From Gyrodactylus bullatarudis (Eukaryota > Platyhelminthes > Monogenea > Gyrodactylidea > Gyrodactylidae), in the NCBI GenBank assembly GCA_012064415.1, contig SSNU01000247.1, positions 1,426,629 to 1,490,628 of the forward strand: 64,000 nucleotides of DNA, written 5' to 3'. The notes under the pieces are model-generated. The model was given only the letters and a program-made list of their open reading frames with translations. It had not been told where the DNA came from and ran no database searches. Shown here one piece after another: positions 1 to 11,800 of this stretch (its first letter is position 1; the number at the start of each line of letters is the position of its first letter). The translations under genes and the position numbers were made by a program.

Positions 1-1036
1 ATTGAGCTACACCGAAAGTCCTTCTTTCTTTTCCAATGATATTTCTTCCCGGTTTGCTAGTGAAGCAATGAGAATATCCAATAGTAGAAAATGGAAAACT
101 ATAAAAAATTGCAATCAGGACCCTATGGATTTAATTGATGGCGCTGATTCTCTACAGAATGGTCTTCGGTCAATAGTTAAAAATTACTCATTGCCAATAG
201 AAGAAACACTTCTGAGAATAACTTATGTTAAAGAATTTCAAAAACTTTTAACTGACTTTTACCCCGATGCTGAAGTTGATGTTTATGGTTCTAGTTGCTT
301 TGGTTTCAGCACAGTTTACAGTGATCTTGATATAATTTTGAAAATTCAGCCCACCACTGAAGATTCCACTCTTAAGACCATGTATGATGTCAAAAACCTA
401 TTACGCCAAAAAGATAAAAGCAATACAGCTTTTATATCACTATTCAGAGGGAAATATCCCATCATAAATATCCGACATAATCTTTTAGGTTGTTATATAG
501 ACATTTCAGTCAAGAATATTGAAGAATTTAATTTGGTTCAAGAATCCCGGCTATTCTACTCAAATTATTTTGGTTCCTATCATGGTATTGAAGATTTCAT
601 TATTATATTAAAAGTATTATTCCGAAAATATCGAGTGATCTCAGATGGGCCGTCAAAATATTTTACAAGCTTCAAAATTACAGCAATTTTTATTCATTTT
701 CTACATGAAATGAAAGTCCTCGATCCAATGAAATATGATTTGATACGCCCAGTTAAGTTTTCTCAGGAATATGACCGTATTCTTATTGAATTTCTTGAAT
801 GGGTATCGAAAAAAGACTTTTCAAACCAGTTCATAAGTCTTTATGAGGGTTGCTCTTTGAATAAATTAAATCTAGCTCCTGAACTTAGAAACTCAAAGGA
901 TTACCTTATATGCTTGGAACCTTTTAAGAATGATTTCAAAAATATCACAACAAATATCGATGTAAATACATGGAAACAATTTCAAGCTCTTTGTAGTCAG
1001 ATAAGAAATGATTTGGTTAAAATTATGGACAAATAG
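1..1036 (+). CDS. Non-canonical poly(A) polymerase (MTPAP/TUTase-like), 5' truncated by window edge
   Basis: The reading frame is already open at the left edge and ends with TAG at 1034-1036, giving about 344 residues of the C-terminal part of a polymerase-beta-type nucleotidyltransferase. Seen: the G-S-S signature at residues 96-98, the S-D-L-D pair (Asp108 and Asp110), and a third acidic residue in YIDIS (Asp167), which together form the metal-binding triad. A helical PAP-associated region follows. The last 60 residues, with a LEPF..DFKNIT pattern, resemble the tail of mitochondrial poly(A) polymerase more than Gld2 or Cid1. Family members add A or U tails to RNA 3' ends using ATP or UTP. 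The true start and any mitochondrial targeting peptide lie outside the window; there is no intron within this stretch. Family assignment is firm; MTPAP versus another TUTase is inference. Confidence 0.8.
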   Translation, partial: LSYTESPSFFSNDISSRFASEAMRISNSRKWKTIKNCNQDPMDLIDGADSLQNGLRSIVKNYSLPIEETLLRITYVKEFQKLLTDFYPDAEVDVYGSSCFGFSTVYSDLDIILKIQPTTEDSTLKTMYDVKNLLRQKDKSNTAFISLFRGKYPIINIRHNLLGCYIDISVKNIEEFNLVQESRLFYSNYFGSYHGIEDFIIILKVLFRKYRVISDGPSKYFTSFKITAIFIHFLHEMKVLDPMKYDLIRPVKFSQEYDRILIEFLEWVSKKDFSNQFISLYEGCSLNKLNLAPELRNSKDYLICLEPFKNDFKNITTNIDVNTWKQFQALCSQIRNDLVKIMDK

Positions 1037-1098
1037 TGTAAATATTCATATTTCCCCAGATTATATTATTTATAAATGTATTTTATTATATACAGAAA

Positions 1099-1104
1099 AA
1101 TAAA
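1099..1104 (+). terminator. Poly(A) signal AATAAA of the polymerase gene
   Basis: A canonical AATAAA lies 63 bases after the stop codon, followed by a T/G-rich stretch, as expected for a short 3' UTR. The sequence from here to the adducin start (about 370 bases) is AT-rich, shows no other gene, and should hold the adducin 5' UTR and promoter. Confidence 0.6.
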
Positions 1105-1471
1105 GTTGTTGATTTATAATCATGTAATCGTTGGTAGTTCCAACTTTTAATCTTCTCCTAAAAATCTTTCAATAATAGAAAAACTTTGAGTTTTCTCAGT
1201 AATAATTACTATTTTTTGAATAATTTGACTTTGAAATTGTTCCATGATTTTATTTAAATAAATTTGAAATACAAACTTGCGTTTGGTGTTTTTTCGAAAT
1301 AAATTGATTATTATTTCACTAACCATATTTGAACATCATCGTTAGCGCGTTATTTTATCAGCGCGTCATATTTCATCAAAATGACAAATCAAATTCTTGA
1401 ACCAGTTTGTAAGTCATTCACTAATAAAATCAGCCCAAATTGATACAGATCATGAGAACAATAATAGGACT

Positions 1472-1607
1472 ATGAATAACACGATTAATTCTGTCGATTT
1501 ATTATTTAATCATTCCCATTCTATGTCTAAATCTCCAGCTGCCTTACAGAATTTAACAGATCTTATTTTTCAACAAATGCGTCTCGATCAAGTTGGAGAA
1601 TTAAAAG
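1472..1607 (+). CDS. Adducin exon 1 (N-terminus)
   Basis: Begins at ATG 1472 and ends in phase 1 at a GTGAGT donor (1608). It encodes about 45 residues, including SKSPAALQNLTDLIFQQM, which corresponds to the pre-head segment of adducins (QSPAFCEELESMIQEQ in mammals). The frame stays open upstream to about 1397, so a further 5' exon could splice in. The following 387-base intron (1608-1994) contains nothing I recognise. Confidence 0.7.
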
Positions 1608-4600
1608 GTGAGTATTCAAACTCCAAATGATTGCCTATTCTCATTGTGTACTAACTCATCATCCTTTTTATCTTCTTGAGTGATAAAAAATTAATTTACA
1701 ATTTAATTAGAGCAGCTAAGTGAATTATTGGCTGGATTTCGGCGTAAGTTTTGTCTATTTTGTTTATACATACTTTTAAAAATAGTTCATCATCCAAATA
1801 TAATAAATCTCAAAATTTTTAATAAACATTAAAAAGTTAATGAAATTGATTAATTAAACCACTTCAACTGATGTCATGAATGAATTAAACACCCTTAAAT
1901 ATTTCCATTTAGTTAATTTAACCTTGACTCTCTCGTTTTTTAAATTATGGTGGTGGTTTTTTAATTTCTCAATAGTACTCATGTTGTTTTGTAGGTAATG
2001 CTCCAACAATACCAGTCAATGATCTCAAAGGTCCTGATTGCTCCCAGTATTCTAAGCAAGAGAAAAACATTCGTTGCAGTCTGGCTTCCTTGTACAGACT
2101 CGTAGATCTCTATGGATGGACTCAATCCATTTACAATCATATTTCTGTTCGTTCAACTGTCAACCCAGATAATTATTTGATTAATCCCTTTGGCTTATTG
2201 TACCATGAAATTCAGGCTTCTAGCCTTGTTCTTATCGATTCCCAAGGCAATATCATTGATCCAGGAAGTTCAGTTCTTGGAATTAACAAAGCTGGATGGA
2301 ACTTACACTCCGCTATTCATGATTTTAGAAAAGACGTCAACTGCATCATTCACGTTCATACCCCGGATGTGGTGGCTGTTTCATGTCTCAAATCTGGTCT
2401 CTTGCCCATTTCACCCGAGGCTCAGGAATTACTGAATGCTTATGGTGTCAAATATCATAATTACAATGGAATTATTGTTGATGATAAAGAACGAGAGAAA
2501 ATTCAAAAGGATCTCGGTGATAAGGATAAAATTCTTTTATTGCATAACCATGGTGTCGCCATTTGTGCTGAAAATATACCTGAAGCATGGTATATTCTCA
2601 ATCGTGTCACTACTGCTTGTCAAACTCAAATGCGACTTCTCCAACTTGGCACTGGCAAGGCAATTATTGAGCAGCTAAAGAATAGCGAGATGAAGTCCAT
2701 GGTCAAATCTACCTCCATTAATGGAAACGCTAATCAACCGAGACCCTTTGAGAATCTCATGTCCACTGATGACACACAAAAGGGTGAAGAGAACTTGTCC
2801 AGCGGTCACATTGATGAGAAAATTGAAAATGAAATTTGGACTGTTCAGGAACAAGAGTTTGAGGCTGAAATGCGTATTCTAGATAGTGCCGGCTACAAGA
2901 CTGGTCATGTGTATAAAAAACCCAATCTTTTACGTCGTAATCCCATCAATAATGGAATGTTACGTTATGGAGATACAATCATGTCTGGCAACAACTACGA
3001 CACAATGGCTGATGCATCTGCTCTTATGAGTGATTCAATGGGAGATGATGTCGCTACCGCTTCTCAGGCTGGCAAAAGCCAAATTAACAAGTGAGTATTA
3101 TTTGTAATTTCGAATTTCGTCCGAAAACTATTTTCAACTCTGGTATTTATTTAAAATTAATTCAAGACTTGGTGATTTATTGATTTTCAGTATAAAAACA
3201 AATATTTAGGTCAATGAACCAATTCATGGTCACATTTCTAATGAACACTTGTTTATTTTCAAAATAGAATCGCCGAGAATGTTCGTGCCCACAGAGAGAA
3301 ATCAAGCACCAGAAATGTCAGACCAAATGAAGGTTAGTCTCAATTTTTCCGCACACTATTCTCTTTTAGATCAACTAAAAATATCTCCTCTTCCTCCAGT
3401 TTCAACACCCAAGGACAACAAAATCACCCCTAAGAATCTTATAAACCAAAAGTCTCTCATGGAGTTTCCCAACTCTCCCCCTGAACATTACCCCACCAAC
3501 AGAGATGGATTAATTAAGAAAAACTCAGAAAAAACTGTCACTCTTCCTCCCAACAATGAAATTAAAAGTGAGTTTCTTGATTGCAACATGATATTATTCC
3601 TCAATAATATATTATTCATTTCTTTTGACTATTTGAGCTCCTTCATACTCCTTCATATTTATCTGCTTAATTACGAGTCTATTGATTCATTCATCCTAAA
3701 ATCTAAATCATTGCATTTTAATCCTATCCATTCACCAGAAGAAAGATTCAAGTCACCATTTAGAAGTAAGACTAATTTTTTCCCCCATTCATCCCCCCCC
3801 CAGTTTAACCAAATTCGGTTGATTAATTTTTAATTTTTCTGATTATATTTGATTTAAAAATAAAACCCTGAGCTTTTCCTGCTTTGATCCATCCTTTTTA
3901 CATAGCGCCAGCTTCAATTTCATCCAGGTTTTGTTAGTTTCACCCCTACGATTACAATGAATAATCTATCATCAAAGATGACTATTAAAATACGTCTGCT
4001 TATTCTCTTTTTCTATTGAGATTGAGTTATTATTGTTTATTATGCTTTCTCTCATTCGACAAAATCGCTCCTGTCAAAAATAATAACTCTCCATGTCTAA
4101 CTTGATTCGATTTATATATTTATTTATTGCTTTTTTTCCTTGGAAAAACCACTACTTCTCGTGTTTCCTTTCTGTTGATCGAAATGGTAAATGAAATTCT
4201 CAACATTCTCCTCTCATAGGTATGTCGATGCGTCGATATAAATCTCCTGAGCCCGTCATCACAAGTAAGAAATCCTAACCAATCCCTTTAACAAATTCCT
4301 AATTCTTTAAAACACGCTCTTGTTGTTTTAAACAAAATATTATTTGTGTTAATATAGGGGAAATAATGTGCCTCCAACTAACCTACATTTTCACATGCTC
4401 CTTCGTACTCTACGTGGAAAATAGTAATTTTAATTTGACCTCTGCATTTTTATGTATTTTTTTCTCCCTGATATTTTATTTAAAACAATGCAGGAGATTT
4501 TTCTCAGAATTCCCCCATTGATATATTCTGCCGACATTGATTTTCCCGCTCGGTTGAATCAGCAACAAATTGATTGTAGAAGTCTTCTCTGAGAAGAAAA

Positions 4601-7600
4601 AATTAGGTCAATAATAACATCATTGCCTCTTCCTCTTGTACTTCATTCCTTGTCACCTGAATGATTCACTTTTCTTCTGTGCACAATCAACTTAAGTTTA
4701 ATATGAAACCTTGAAATCTTGTCCAAATTTTTATGACACCAAAAAAGAACTCTATAACCAGGCCTTGTTACGAGATTACGACATGAGAATATCCTCCAAA
4801 TAACACCCCCTCTTTGAGGATTTGTGAAGCTCCTCATTTCATTTCATCCATGTGAATCAATAAATCTGAAAGTAATCTTGTCATCCTCTCCTGTTTATCT
4901 TTACCATGGAACATTGTATTTTTTATTGTATTCCCCTTCCCTCTATTTGTATTTTCTGTCTCTGTTTGGAGAATCACAAAATACATATCAGCTATACATC
5001 TATACACACTCGTACAAAGAATCGTATGTATCCCTTCCAGTTCACCTCTCCATATACAATACCTAATAATAATAATCAATAAATAATCTCAGCTAGCTAG
5101 CCAGAGAACCATGAATCATCATCAACATCCAAATTATTATTTACCTGTGTATTATTATTTATCATCATTTATCTACGTTCCTCTGTTCTTTCCCTTTTAT
5201 ATAGAGTAAACTCCCTTTGCCCTTTCTCTCCCTCTTTACTTATGATAACCTCATTTACCTTTCTCTAGAAGATTTTCCCTTTTTTCCCTGAACATTACAG
5301 TCAAGTTAATTAGGACTATTAACATGTTTTCTATTCATCCCAGAGATCTAGCTCATTATGATTATTATTTTGAGTCTCTTCTCTTTTTTCTTTTAACGCT
5401 AACAAATGTACCTAATTCTAACTGATTCCAAATAATAATTATATAGATTCACTTGTACTTGTATTCTTTTGGTCTTTATTTCATATCTTATTCTATTTTT
5501 TTTGCAGACAACAAGACCTCTGATCATCCAGTTCACCTTGATGCAGCTACAATAGTGAGTAGTCTACTTATCGATTTACTTTACTTGGTTTATTTGCTTT
5601 TTCTTCTCTGCTCTCATTTTGAAAGAGAAGAAATATTCTCTATCGTCTATCATCTTGCTAACGGAACATCTGATCTTTAACCGAGATATTAATTCTCACT
5701 CACTCTCTCTCTTGTGAATGAATCATCTATTGATTTTCATAGTCTAAAAACTCTCTTGAAGATGTATCTATTTTTAATTTGATCCATTTCAAATCATCTT
5801 TTGATACACATTATCTCCCACTGAAACTTTAACTCATATAAGAAAAGAAAAAATGTGAAATTCATTTAGGAAACTCAAAGTGCAAATAGATTGCATGCAT
5901 TGGAAATACACGTGAACCTTTCTCATTCGCATGTTAAGATGCTACGTCTGTTATTTAGATTATAAATGCCTACTCAATAATCAATAAATTACATGAATAG
6001 AATTGTCTAAACTTGTCTTAAGCCACCATTTTAATGAGGTCGAATTCTTTTTCAACTAAGTGGTAGGACACACTAATTAGTGATTCAAGTCTCTCTTTTT
6101 AACGACGAAAACATGGATTATTTTATTACTGTTATTTTATTCTACTATTTTGAAAATTCAACTTCACCCCCTCCTCATCCATATAAGACACAAACATAAA
6201 CACACACACACACTCATAGACGATAAGAAAGACCACATTTATCTACATTCTTAGTACTCTTCTCGATAGTTTCTCTATCTCGCTCTGTTTTTTCTACACA
6301 ATGTGTATTAATAGAAGTAGTATTATCATTATTGATTCTAGTCTTTCTAAACACCATGCGGTACACACTTTAAAATACTTTTTTTCAACCTCTTCATCTT
6401 CAAAGTTATCTCTTTTGATAATCTCTCGACTCAGACTCTATAGATTACCTTGAATATTTCCTCAATTCTGTACTATTGGCACAGAGGATAACTATAACAG
6501 ACTGGGTTCCTATTTTTTTAACCTTGAAAATTAAAAATTCATTTCCGAACTAAATTGAGAATTTCTAGGTCTTGTAATTCTACCTCGTTCTTTCTAGCTT
6601 TTAGCTCCTTTGACTCTAACTAGTCGTATCCATTCTTCAAATTAGCCCATCGAGTGTTAACTTTGTAGGTTATAAGACACTGGAAAATTCAAAAATTCAA
6701 TCCATAAATAAATTTTTCTAAATGACGAGGGCTCTATTTTCTCAGATGATGAGAATTATAGAAATTTCGACTATTATTGATGGGATTTGTCCCCCTAATT
6801 TTCAAACTGTGTGAGAATTAAAAGTAATAATAGAAAAATTTTATCCAAAAAAAATTTGAAATCCATTGGATAATTTTAAAATTTTAGTAATTCGTATTAG
6901 TTAGGGCATAATTTTATTGATTTTATTCATAAAGAGTTCAGTCTATTCATTCAGTAACATATAAATAAAGCCTTGAAACTCTCAAAGGCTACAAGAATCG
7001 TGCTAGGAAAAAATTACTCGAGTTTTCTTACTCTACCTATTGGAATGAAAGTGAATTTGAATTCTGGAGGGACCCACTCTTATAACTAGGCCAAACTGTA
7101 GACTTTATTATGATAAAAACCAGACAAATCTATCGTCTCTGTCAATTCAAATTGATTTTTATGTCAAATTTTTAATTTTTCACTTTTAGATTTCAGTTAT
7201 TAATGAAGATTGAAGAATAAAATATTAGTCACAAATTAAAAATTATTGGAGCAAGAAAAGGTCCAACCATCTTTTCATAAACAAACAGAATCTGATTGCA
7301 TCTTATATTTATTGACTGCCATAGATCTTAAAAGTATGCATAAAATGTATTTGCTCAAAATCCATGTGCAAAATCTTTGATTAAATGAACTTTCTCAAAG
7401 AGATGGCTGATTAAAATTCATTTTTTGGTATTTTTTTAGTGCTCCTCTCATTAACTCGCTATTGATCCTTTATTGATGTAATGAGAGAAATATTCTCTTC
7501 TCTATTTACTCAATGCCCTCAAATGAATTAATAAATTACTCCTACTATTTAATCACCTTTCTCATTCCACAGGCGGAGAACAAGAAAAAGTCAAGTAGTT

Positions 7601-7629
7601 TCCGAAGCATCTTCAAGAGAAAAGACTGA
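1472..7629 (+). CDS. Adducin, complete gene (8 exons)
   Basis: Predicted CDS: join of 1472-1607, 1995-3090, 3268-3332, 3400-3567, 3739-3765, 4220-4264, 5508-5554 and 7573-7629; total 1641 bases, 546 residues plus stop, with all phases consistent. Adducin caps actin filament barbed ends and recruits spectrin at the membrane skeleton. Seen: an N-terminal segment ending in IPVNDLKG, the aldolase-class-II-like head with NPFGLLYHE, IHVHTPD and LLHNHG, the conserved neck pattern EQEFEAEMRILD, a short variable tail, and a C-terminal basic MARCKS-type motif (KKKSSSFRSIFKRK). At about 546 residues it is shorter than vertebrate alpha-adducin (about 730) because the tail is reduced. ATG 1472 is the first in-frame ATG of the first exon; an upstream exon joined at about 1410, or ATG 1523, cannot be excluded. 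Fly orthologue name: hu li tai shao. Confidence 0.88.
1995..3090 (+). CDS. Adducin exon 2 (aldolase-like head and neck)
   Basis: The acceptor TTTTGTAG precedes 1995, and the exon completes a Gly codon begun in exon 1. The donor GTGAGT is at 3091 (phase 2). It encodes about 365 residues: VNDLKGPDCSQY, then YRLVDLYGWTQSIYNHI, the whole class II aldolase fold and the start of the neck. The frame is open well before the first internal Met (about 2090), so translation does not start there. Head-domain identity with known adducins is obvious throughout, making this the strongest part of the gene model. Confidence 0.92.
3268..3332 (+). CDS. Adducin exon 3 (neck/tail)
   Basis: The exon lies between an AAAATAG acceptor and a GTTAGT donor, entering in phase 2 and leaving in phase 1. 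It reads KIAENVRAHREKSSTRNVRPNE. The neighbouring frame is also open but breaks the phase chain. No strong family motif; assigned from splice signals and phase. Confidence 0.6.
3400..3567 (+). CDS. Adducin exon 4 (variable tail)
   Basis: Acceptor TTCCTCCAG, donor GTGAGT at 3568. It encodes about 56 residues rich in Pro, Lys, Asn and Ser (VSTPKDNKITPKNLINQK...), typical of the unstructured adducin tail. Enters and leaves in phase 1. The preceding intron is only 67 bases. Confidence 0.65.
3739..3765 (+). CDS. Adducin exon 5, candidate 27-base cassette microexon
   Basis: CACCAG acceptor and GTAAG donor enclose 27 bases (KERFKSPFR). Both boundaries are phase 1 and the length is a multiple of three, so inclusion or skipping preserves the frame. 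The polypyrimidine tract is weak. The ORF here runs on into the intron, so only splice signals and symmetry support it. Confidence 0.4.
4220..4264 (+). CDS. Adducin exon 6, candidate 45-base cassette exon
   Basis: A strong CTCTCATAG acceptor and GTAAG donor flank 45 bases (SMSMRRYKSPEPVIT). It is symmetric phase 1 like exon 5, so it is a candidate alternatively spliced tail insert. It adds basic residues and an S-P motif. Confidence 0.5.
4265..5507 (+). other. Adducin intron 6, no gene seen
   Basis: 1.24 kb of T/C-rich and AT-rich intron sequence. Short open frames on both strands (about 4643-5079) have no recognisable motif and overlap each other. No repeat element identified. Confidence 0.5.
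5508..5554 (+). CDS. Adducin exon 7 (tail)
   Basis: T-rich TTTTTTTGCAG acceptor; GTGAGT donor at 5555. Reads NKTSDHPVHLDAATI after completing the split Asn codon, and leaves in phase 0, matching the last exon. It joins equally well to exon 4, 5 or 6. Confidence 0.65.
5555..7572 (+). other. Adducin intron 7, no gene seen
   Basis: About 2 kb, AT-rich, with a short CA-repeat near 6200 and homopolymer runs. No coding frame of substance and no recognised transposon. Confidence 0.5.
7573..7629 (+). CDS. Adducin terminal exon with MARCKS-type basic motif
   Basis: CATTCCACAG acceptor, then 18 codons and TGA: AENKKKSSSFRSIFKRKD. This lysine-rich, Ser/Phe-containing C-terminus corresponds to the MARCKS-related domain of adducins (KKKKKFRTPSFLKKSKKK in mammals), which binds calmodulin, promotes spectrin-actin binding and is phosphorylated by PKC. 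It confirms that the gene is full length. Confidence 0.85.
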   Translation, partial: AENKKKSSSFRSIFKRKD

Positions 7630-8753
7630 TCAAACGGCACAATCTCAATTTCATCATCTTTCCTCGTAAATCCCTCTATATAGTCCCCGCCCAGACTATC
7701 ACTACTCCACCCTCTCTCTCTATCTGTATTAGAAGCCTCTCTTTTTATTTCACATTGACTATTCAGAATCTTGAATGTAGTCCTACCAAAAATACAAGAA
7801 TATTGCCTTTTATTACTCCATCGAACCCGAAATTAACCCCGCCCGCACACTCATCACACAAAAATAGTATTCTAATTATTATTACTTGATCCCAATTTTG
7901 TTCACTCCCCTATGCCCTCCCCCTGCCCTGTTAGTTATAACATTCATTTATTTATTTACTCAGTTCCAATTTTCTTCGACTCTCAAATGAACTCTGAATC
8001 TCTGTTTCTCTCGGCTATTGTGTAACGAGAAAACGAAGAGGAAGAAATAAATTACAACGATTCTTGTGTACCTCTATGATTATATATTTTGATTTCTCTG
8101 TCCATTTGCACATTCTACATTGTCAAACACTTGCTATAATATGCTAGTGGATGTTGCAAAAGAAAAATATTCCAATTTTACTATATTAAAAAATATTAAA
8201 ACTTCACCTAAAAAACGAAATGCTATTTTGAAATCATAATCAAAACCGTTATCTCGTATATTACTTGAAATGAAAACCTAGTTTATACAAAATTTCTTCA
8301 TAGTCATCCTAGTTCAAATAACCAATTTAATCTGGGGAGGTTATCTCTCTATTCCGTAATGCTTTTCTGTTTCTAAAATGTTTATAAGTTTTGGCAGTTT
8401 TATTTTAGTTCAGAAAGAAATTTATACTTTCTAGTTTATTCAACTGTCCCATTATTATATCATTGAATTTTTGTTGACTTTCACAGAAAATCAAACAACT
8501 TAATCAATTTTGCGTTAATAAAAGATTTTCAATTCAAATCTACTTTAATTATCAATCGCAACATGCAATCAGGATAGTTCAGGGAAATCCGTTTCCTCAA
8601 GTGAAAATTTTTTATCCTCGATATCTCCAGAATAGTTCGAATTATCATTTTATTATTTTTTTCAAATCAACAAAAAAAATGGACGAGGTTTTTGTTTAGT
8701 TAAGAAAAAATAATTTACAAATTCAAATTTCTAATATGTAATAAAGTCAATAA
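7630..8753 (+). other. Adducin 3' UTR and intergenic region to INPP5F
   Basis: AATAAA at 8046-8051 (context GAAGAAATAAATTAC) is the likely adducin cleavage signal, giving a 3' UTR of about 440 bases. The remaining 700 bases up to the INPP5F ATG at 8754 are AT-rich with no ORF and should contain the INPP5F promoter and 5' UTR; no clear TATA box or initiator could be defined. Confidence 0.5.
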
Positions 8754-8850
8754 ATGGAATTATTCGAAACCAATTCATGCTTGATTATACTTAAAGGTCG
8801 TGTAGCTTTGTACTGTGAAAAAGATTCTGGTCACTTGCATCTTGAAAAGT
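8754..8850 (+). CDS. INPP5F: INPP5F exon 1
   Basis: Starts MELFETNSCLIILKGRVALY, aligning residue for residue in position with the vertebrate start (MELFQAKDHYILQQGERALW), which fixes the start codon. The exon ends at a GTATGT donor after one base of a split codon. After 8850 the frame changes; see the candidate 29-base intron. Confidence 0.8.
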
Positions 8851-11800
8851 GTATGTTTTATCATTTATTTCTGAAAAAGATGAAAAATTCCTCAAAGAAT
8901 GGTCTCCAAAATGTCTCGGTATTATTGATGGTGTCTTTGGCAAAGTAAAATATCATAATGGTACGTCTCAATCTCAATTTATCATTGCCCATTACCTATT
9001 AGTCTGTGGAAATCTTTCAATTTTCAAGTTTTATTACCGTAAACTTGTTTAATTTTTCTTTACTCTGCTTATCGGATTGAATTTTTAATATCCTCTGATT
9101 CTTTGCTTAGTGAAGGATAATTTTTAAGAGAACTCATTCCATCCCAGACACTCACTTAACATTACTAAGTTAGCAATACTAACTAGACTGTGTTTTTTAA
9201 GTTTCCGATTTACTTAATTATCTTTCGAGTTTTCAATAAAATTCATTAAAATTCCAATCAATTCAAAAAAACATAATGATAATATTCATCAAGTTCTTAA
9301 TCAGTCAGAATGCGGAACCATTCAATAATGAAATATTTTCTGATTTCACTCATATGTATTCTTTTGGATAAGCAATGCTTAACAAAAATACCTTTACGTT
9401 AACTAACATCCAATTTATTGTATTTTTCACTAAATTATCTTGTTAACATTTTCCATTAATTTATAATCCACTATAATGTATAATGTAATTCAAATTATCT
9501 ACTTCCGATGGATTTTTACGATAATTGTTCCTCGACATTTTTCTCCCTCCTCTAGAAAGTGATTGGAAGCTAATATTGATATCAGAGAGTGAACCAGCTG
9601 GCATTCTACCTGATGGCACAGAAATCCGTAAAATCTCCAAAATTTGTCTACATTCCTTATCGACAGTCTATGTGCCAAGTCCGGACATACGCGTGAGTTT
9701 AGTTTACTTTCGTGAAACTTTTCTCTTTATAACTTTTATTCTGGTAATTATATAGAAATGTCCAATGCATCATTCTGAGACTACCACAGAAAATGCTTAT
9801 ATTTCACCCGCTAATGTAGTGAATAACCCTGATGGAGTTAACACAAACAAACCGTTAATTCGTATGGTTCAGACTCATTTCAAGAATGCTGCTGAGAATG
9901 TTCTCGTCAAAGGAGTAAGTGTAGGGCATACTCTGACTTTTGAGTCAACCCTCAACTTTGAGAAATCATCACATTTTCATACTCATAAAAAGAACTATCG
10001 ACCTGTCATATTCAATGGTTATTCTGATCCTTTCCTTCATCAGGCTGACTATGTGAATGACAATTTTCTCATGCAATTTCTCCTGTTTGATGTAAGAGAA
10101 AGTCTTTCTCACCTTCCTCATCTTCAATGCCTCATATTTTGATGTATTTAGAAATTTGAGTTTACAAAAATATCCTTTCTTTAAGTCTGAACTAACATAA
10201 ATCTTCTGAAAGATAGCCCGAGTGAAAAGTTGTTTAAACAGATCAAATTTAAGGTAAAGGTGTTTATTCTGTTTATTATTTATTCCTCTGAAAAGAATTC
10301 CTGATGGCTTGTCGTAAATTACTATTAATACACAGTGAATGAGGCTTATTTTACTACGTGAATGATTTTCTGAATGAATTACACAAATCTGTATTGGGAC
10401 AGATAGATGTAATTTATTTAGATATAATTTATAATTCTACTTGAAAGTATACACCAATATATATATTTTAATCTTTGAATATTTTCTCGTTTCTTTAAAT
10501 GTTAACCTGAAAACTAGAGAATAATTATGTTTGTCATCTGAATATCTGTTCAACTTGATCTAAAATGATTTTATCCAATGCTCAAGATCATTAACCTCAT
10601 TTGAGATCTAAATAAATCAGTTAGAGAAATTTATTTAAAAATGCTCAAGTTTCAAACTCATTTATCACCTTCATAAAGGAACATCCGAATAATACTATTA
10701 GTAATAATAACAATAACAATCAAACTCTCACAAAGGTAAATAATCTGTTGTTCTTTCTATGTGTTGTTATCGGATTGCTGTGTTGAGTATTGGTAATATT
10801 TATATACATAACCTATTTAATCATATCGTATTGTAATATTCATTTGATATAGAAACAGACTAGAGATCGAGACAAATACGAGAAACAAGTTCAATACGTG
10901 AGTTAATTTTTAAGAATACCACAACTACTCCTGAGTTAATAAAAATTTATACAAAATCACTGTTTAGTATGTTTATTAAAAAGATCATTGTATCAGATAT
11001 CCTCAAATTTTTTTAAAGGATTTTAGTGGTTGAAGTCCATTGAAATATAGGATAGCGGTTTTTGAACAAAGCGTTATAGTATAATTATAATTCATTAAAA
11101 ATTCTATGCTTTTAAACGTAGAGATATTTCTCAAATTTCATTCAATTGCATTGAATGAACTTTTGCTCGTCGTTCTAAATAAGTGAACGATACTATTTGA
11201 TAACAAATCTAGATAAACTGAATGTCAAAACGATTAAGAATTTTTTAACACATGCTTCAATAAAAAATAATGGTCACAATTCATAGTTCAGGATACATAC
11301 TTTACAATTTTATAGAAATAATCTTTTGATTCCCAGGAACTCATACGACTGTTGGAGTCAGAGAATGATCACAACTTTTATTTTGCCACAAATGGCCATG
11401 ACATCACCTGTACATCACAGGAGAAACAATCGACGAAATTTCACTACGGCTTCCCTATCGAAAACAACCACGAACCAATATATCATCAACCCATCTGGAG
11501 GAAAGCAAAAAGCATTTTCTTCTGGAATGAATATGCCTTATCCGATGCCATTCATACTGCTAATGTCCTCTTGAGACGAGAAGGTAAGCCCTTTTAAATC
11601 TGAATGAATTGTAGTAAAGCTTCATTAAAACAATATTCAAAGTGAGAATAGCAACCAATTTCATGTAGGATTTTTAATTAATTTTATCCTTTTATAATGA
11701 TTGTTTATTAATTTTTACTTTGAAAGCATGTCATTTTTACAGATGAAAGTTTATTTGGAACAAAAAATACGTATAGCTCAATGGGAAATTTATCTAGCTT

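Noticed and set aside
4643..5079. Overlapping ORFs on both strands in adducin intron 6
   Set aside because: They overlap in antisense, have low-complexity composition and no motif, and lie wholly within an intron supported by phase.
8849..9052. Separate small gene starting at 8849 in the second frame
   Set aside because: Its useful part is INPP5F exon 2; the first residues come from the candidate intron and the last from intron 2.
9915..10142. Extension of INPP5F exon 4 through the open frame to 10142
   Set aside because: A strong GTAAGT donor at 9915 joins in phase to exon 5, whose sequence matches the family; the extension does not.
11326..11574. Second frame through INPP5F exon 6
   Set aside because: The other frame contains all the conserved Sac residues; this one is a shadow.
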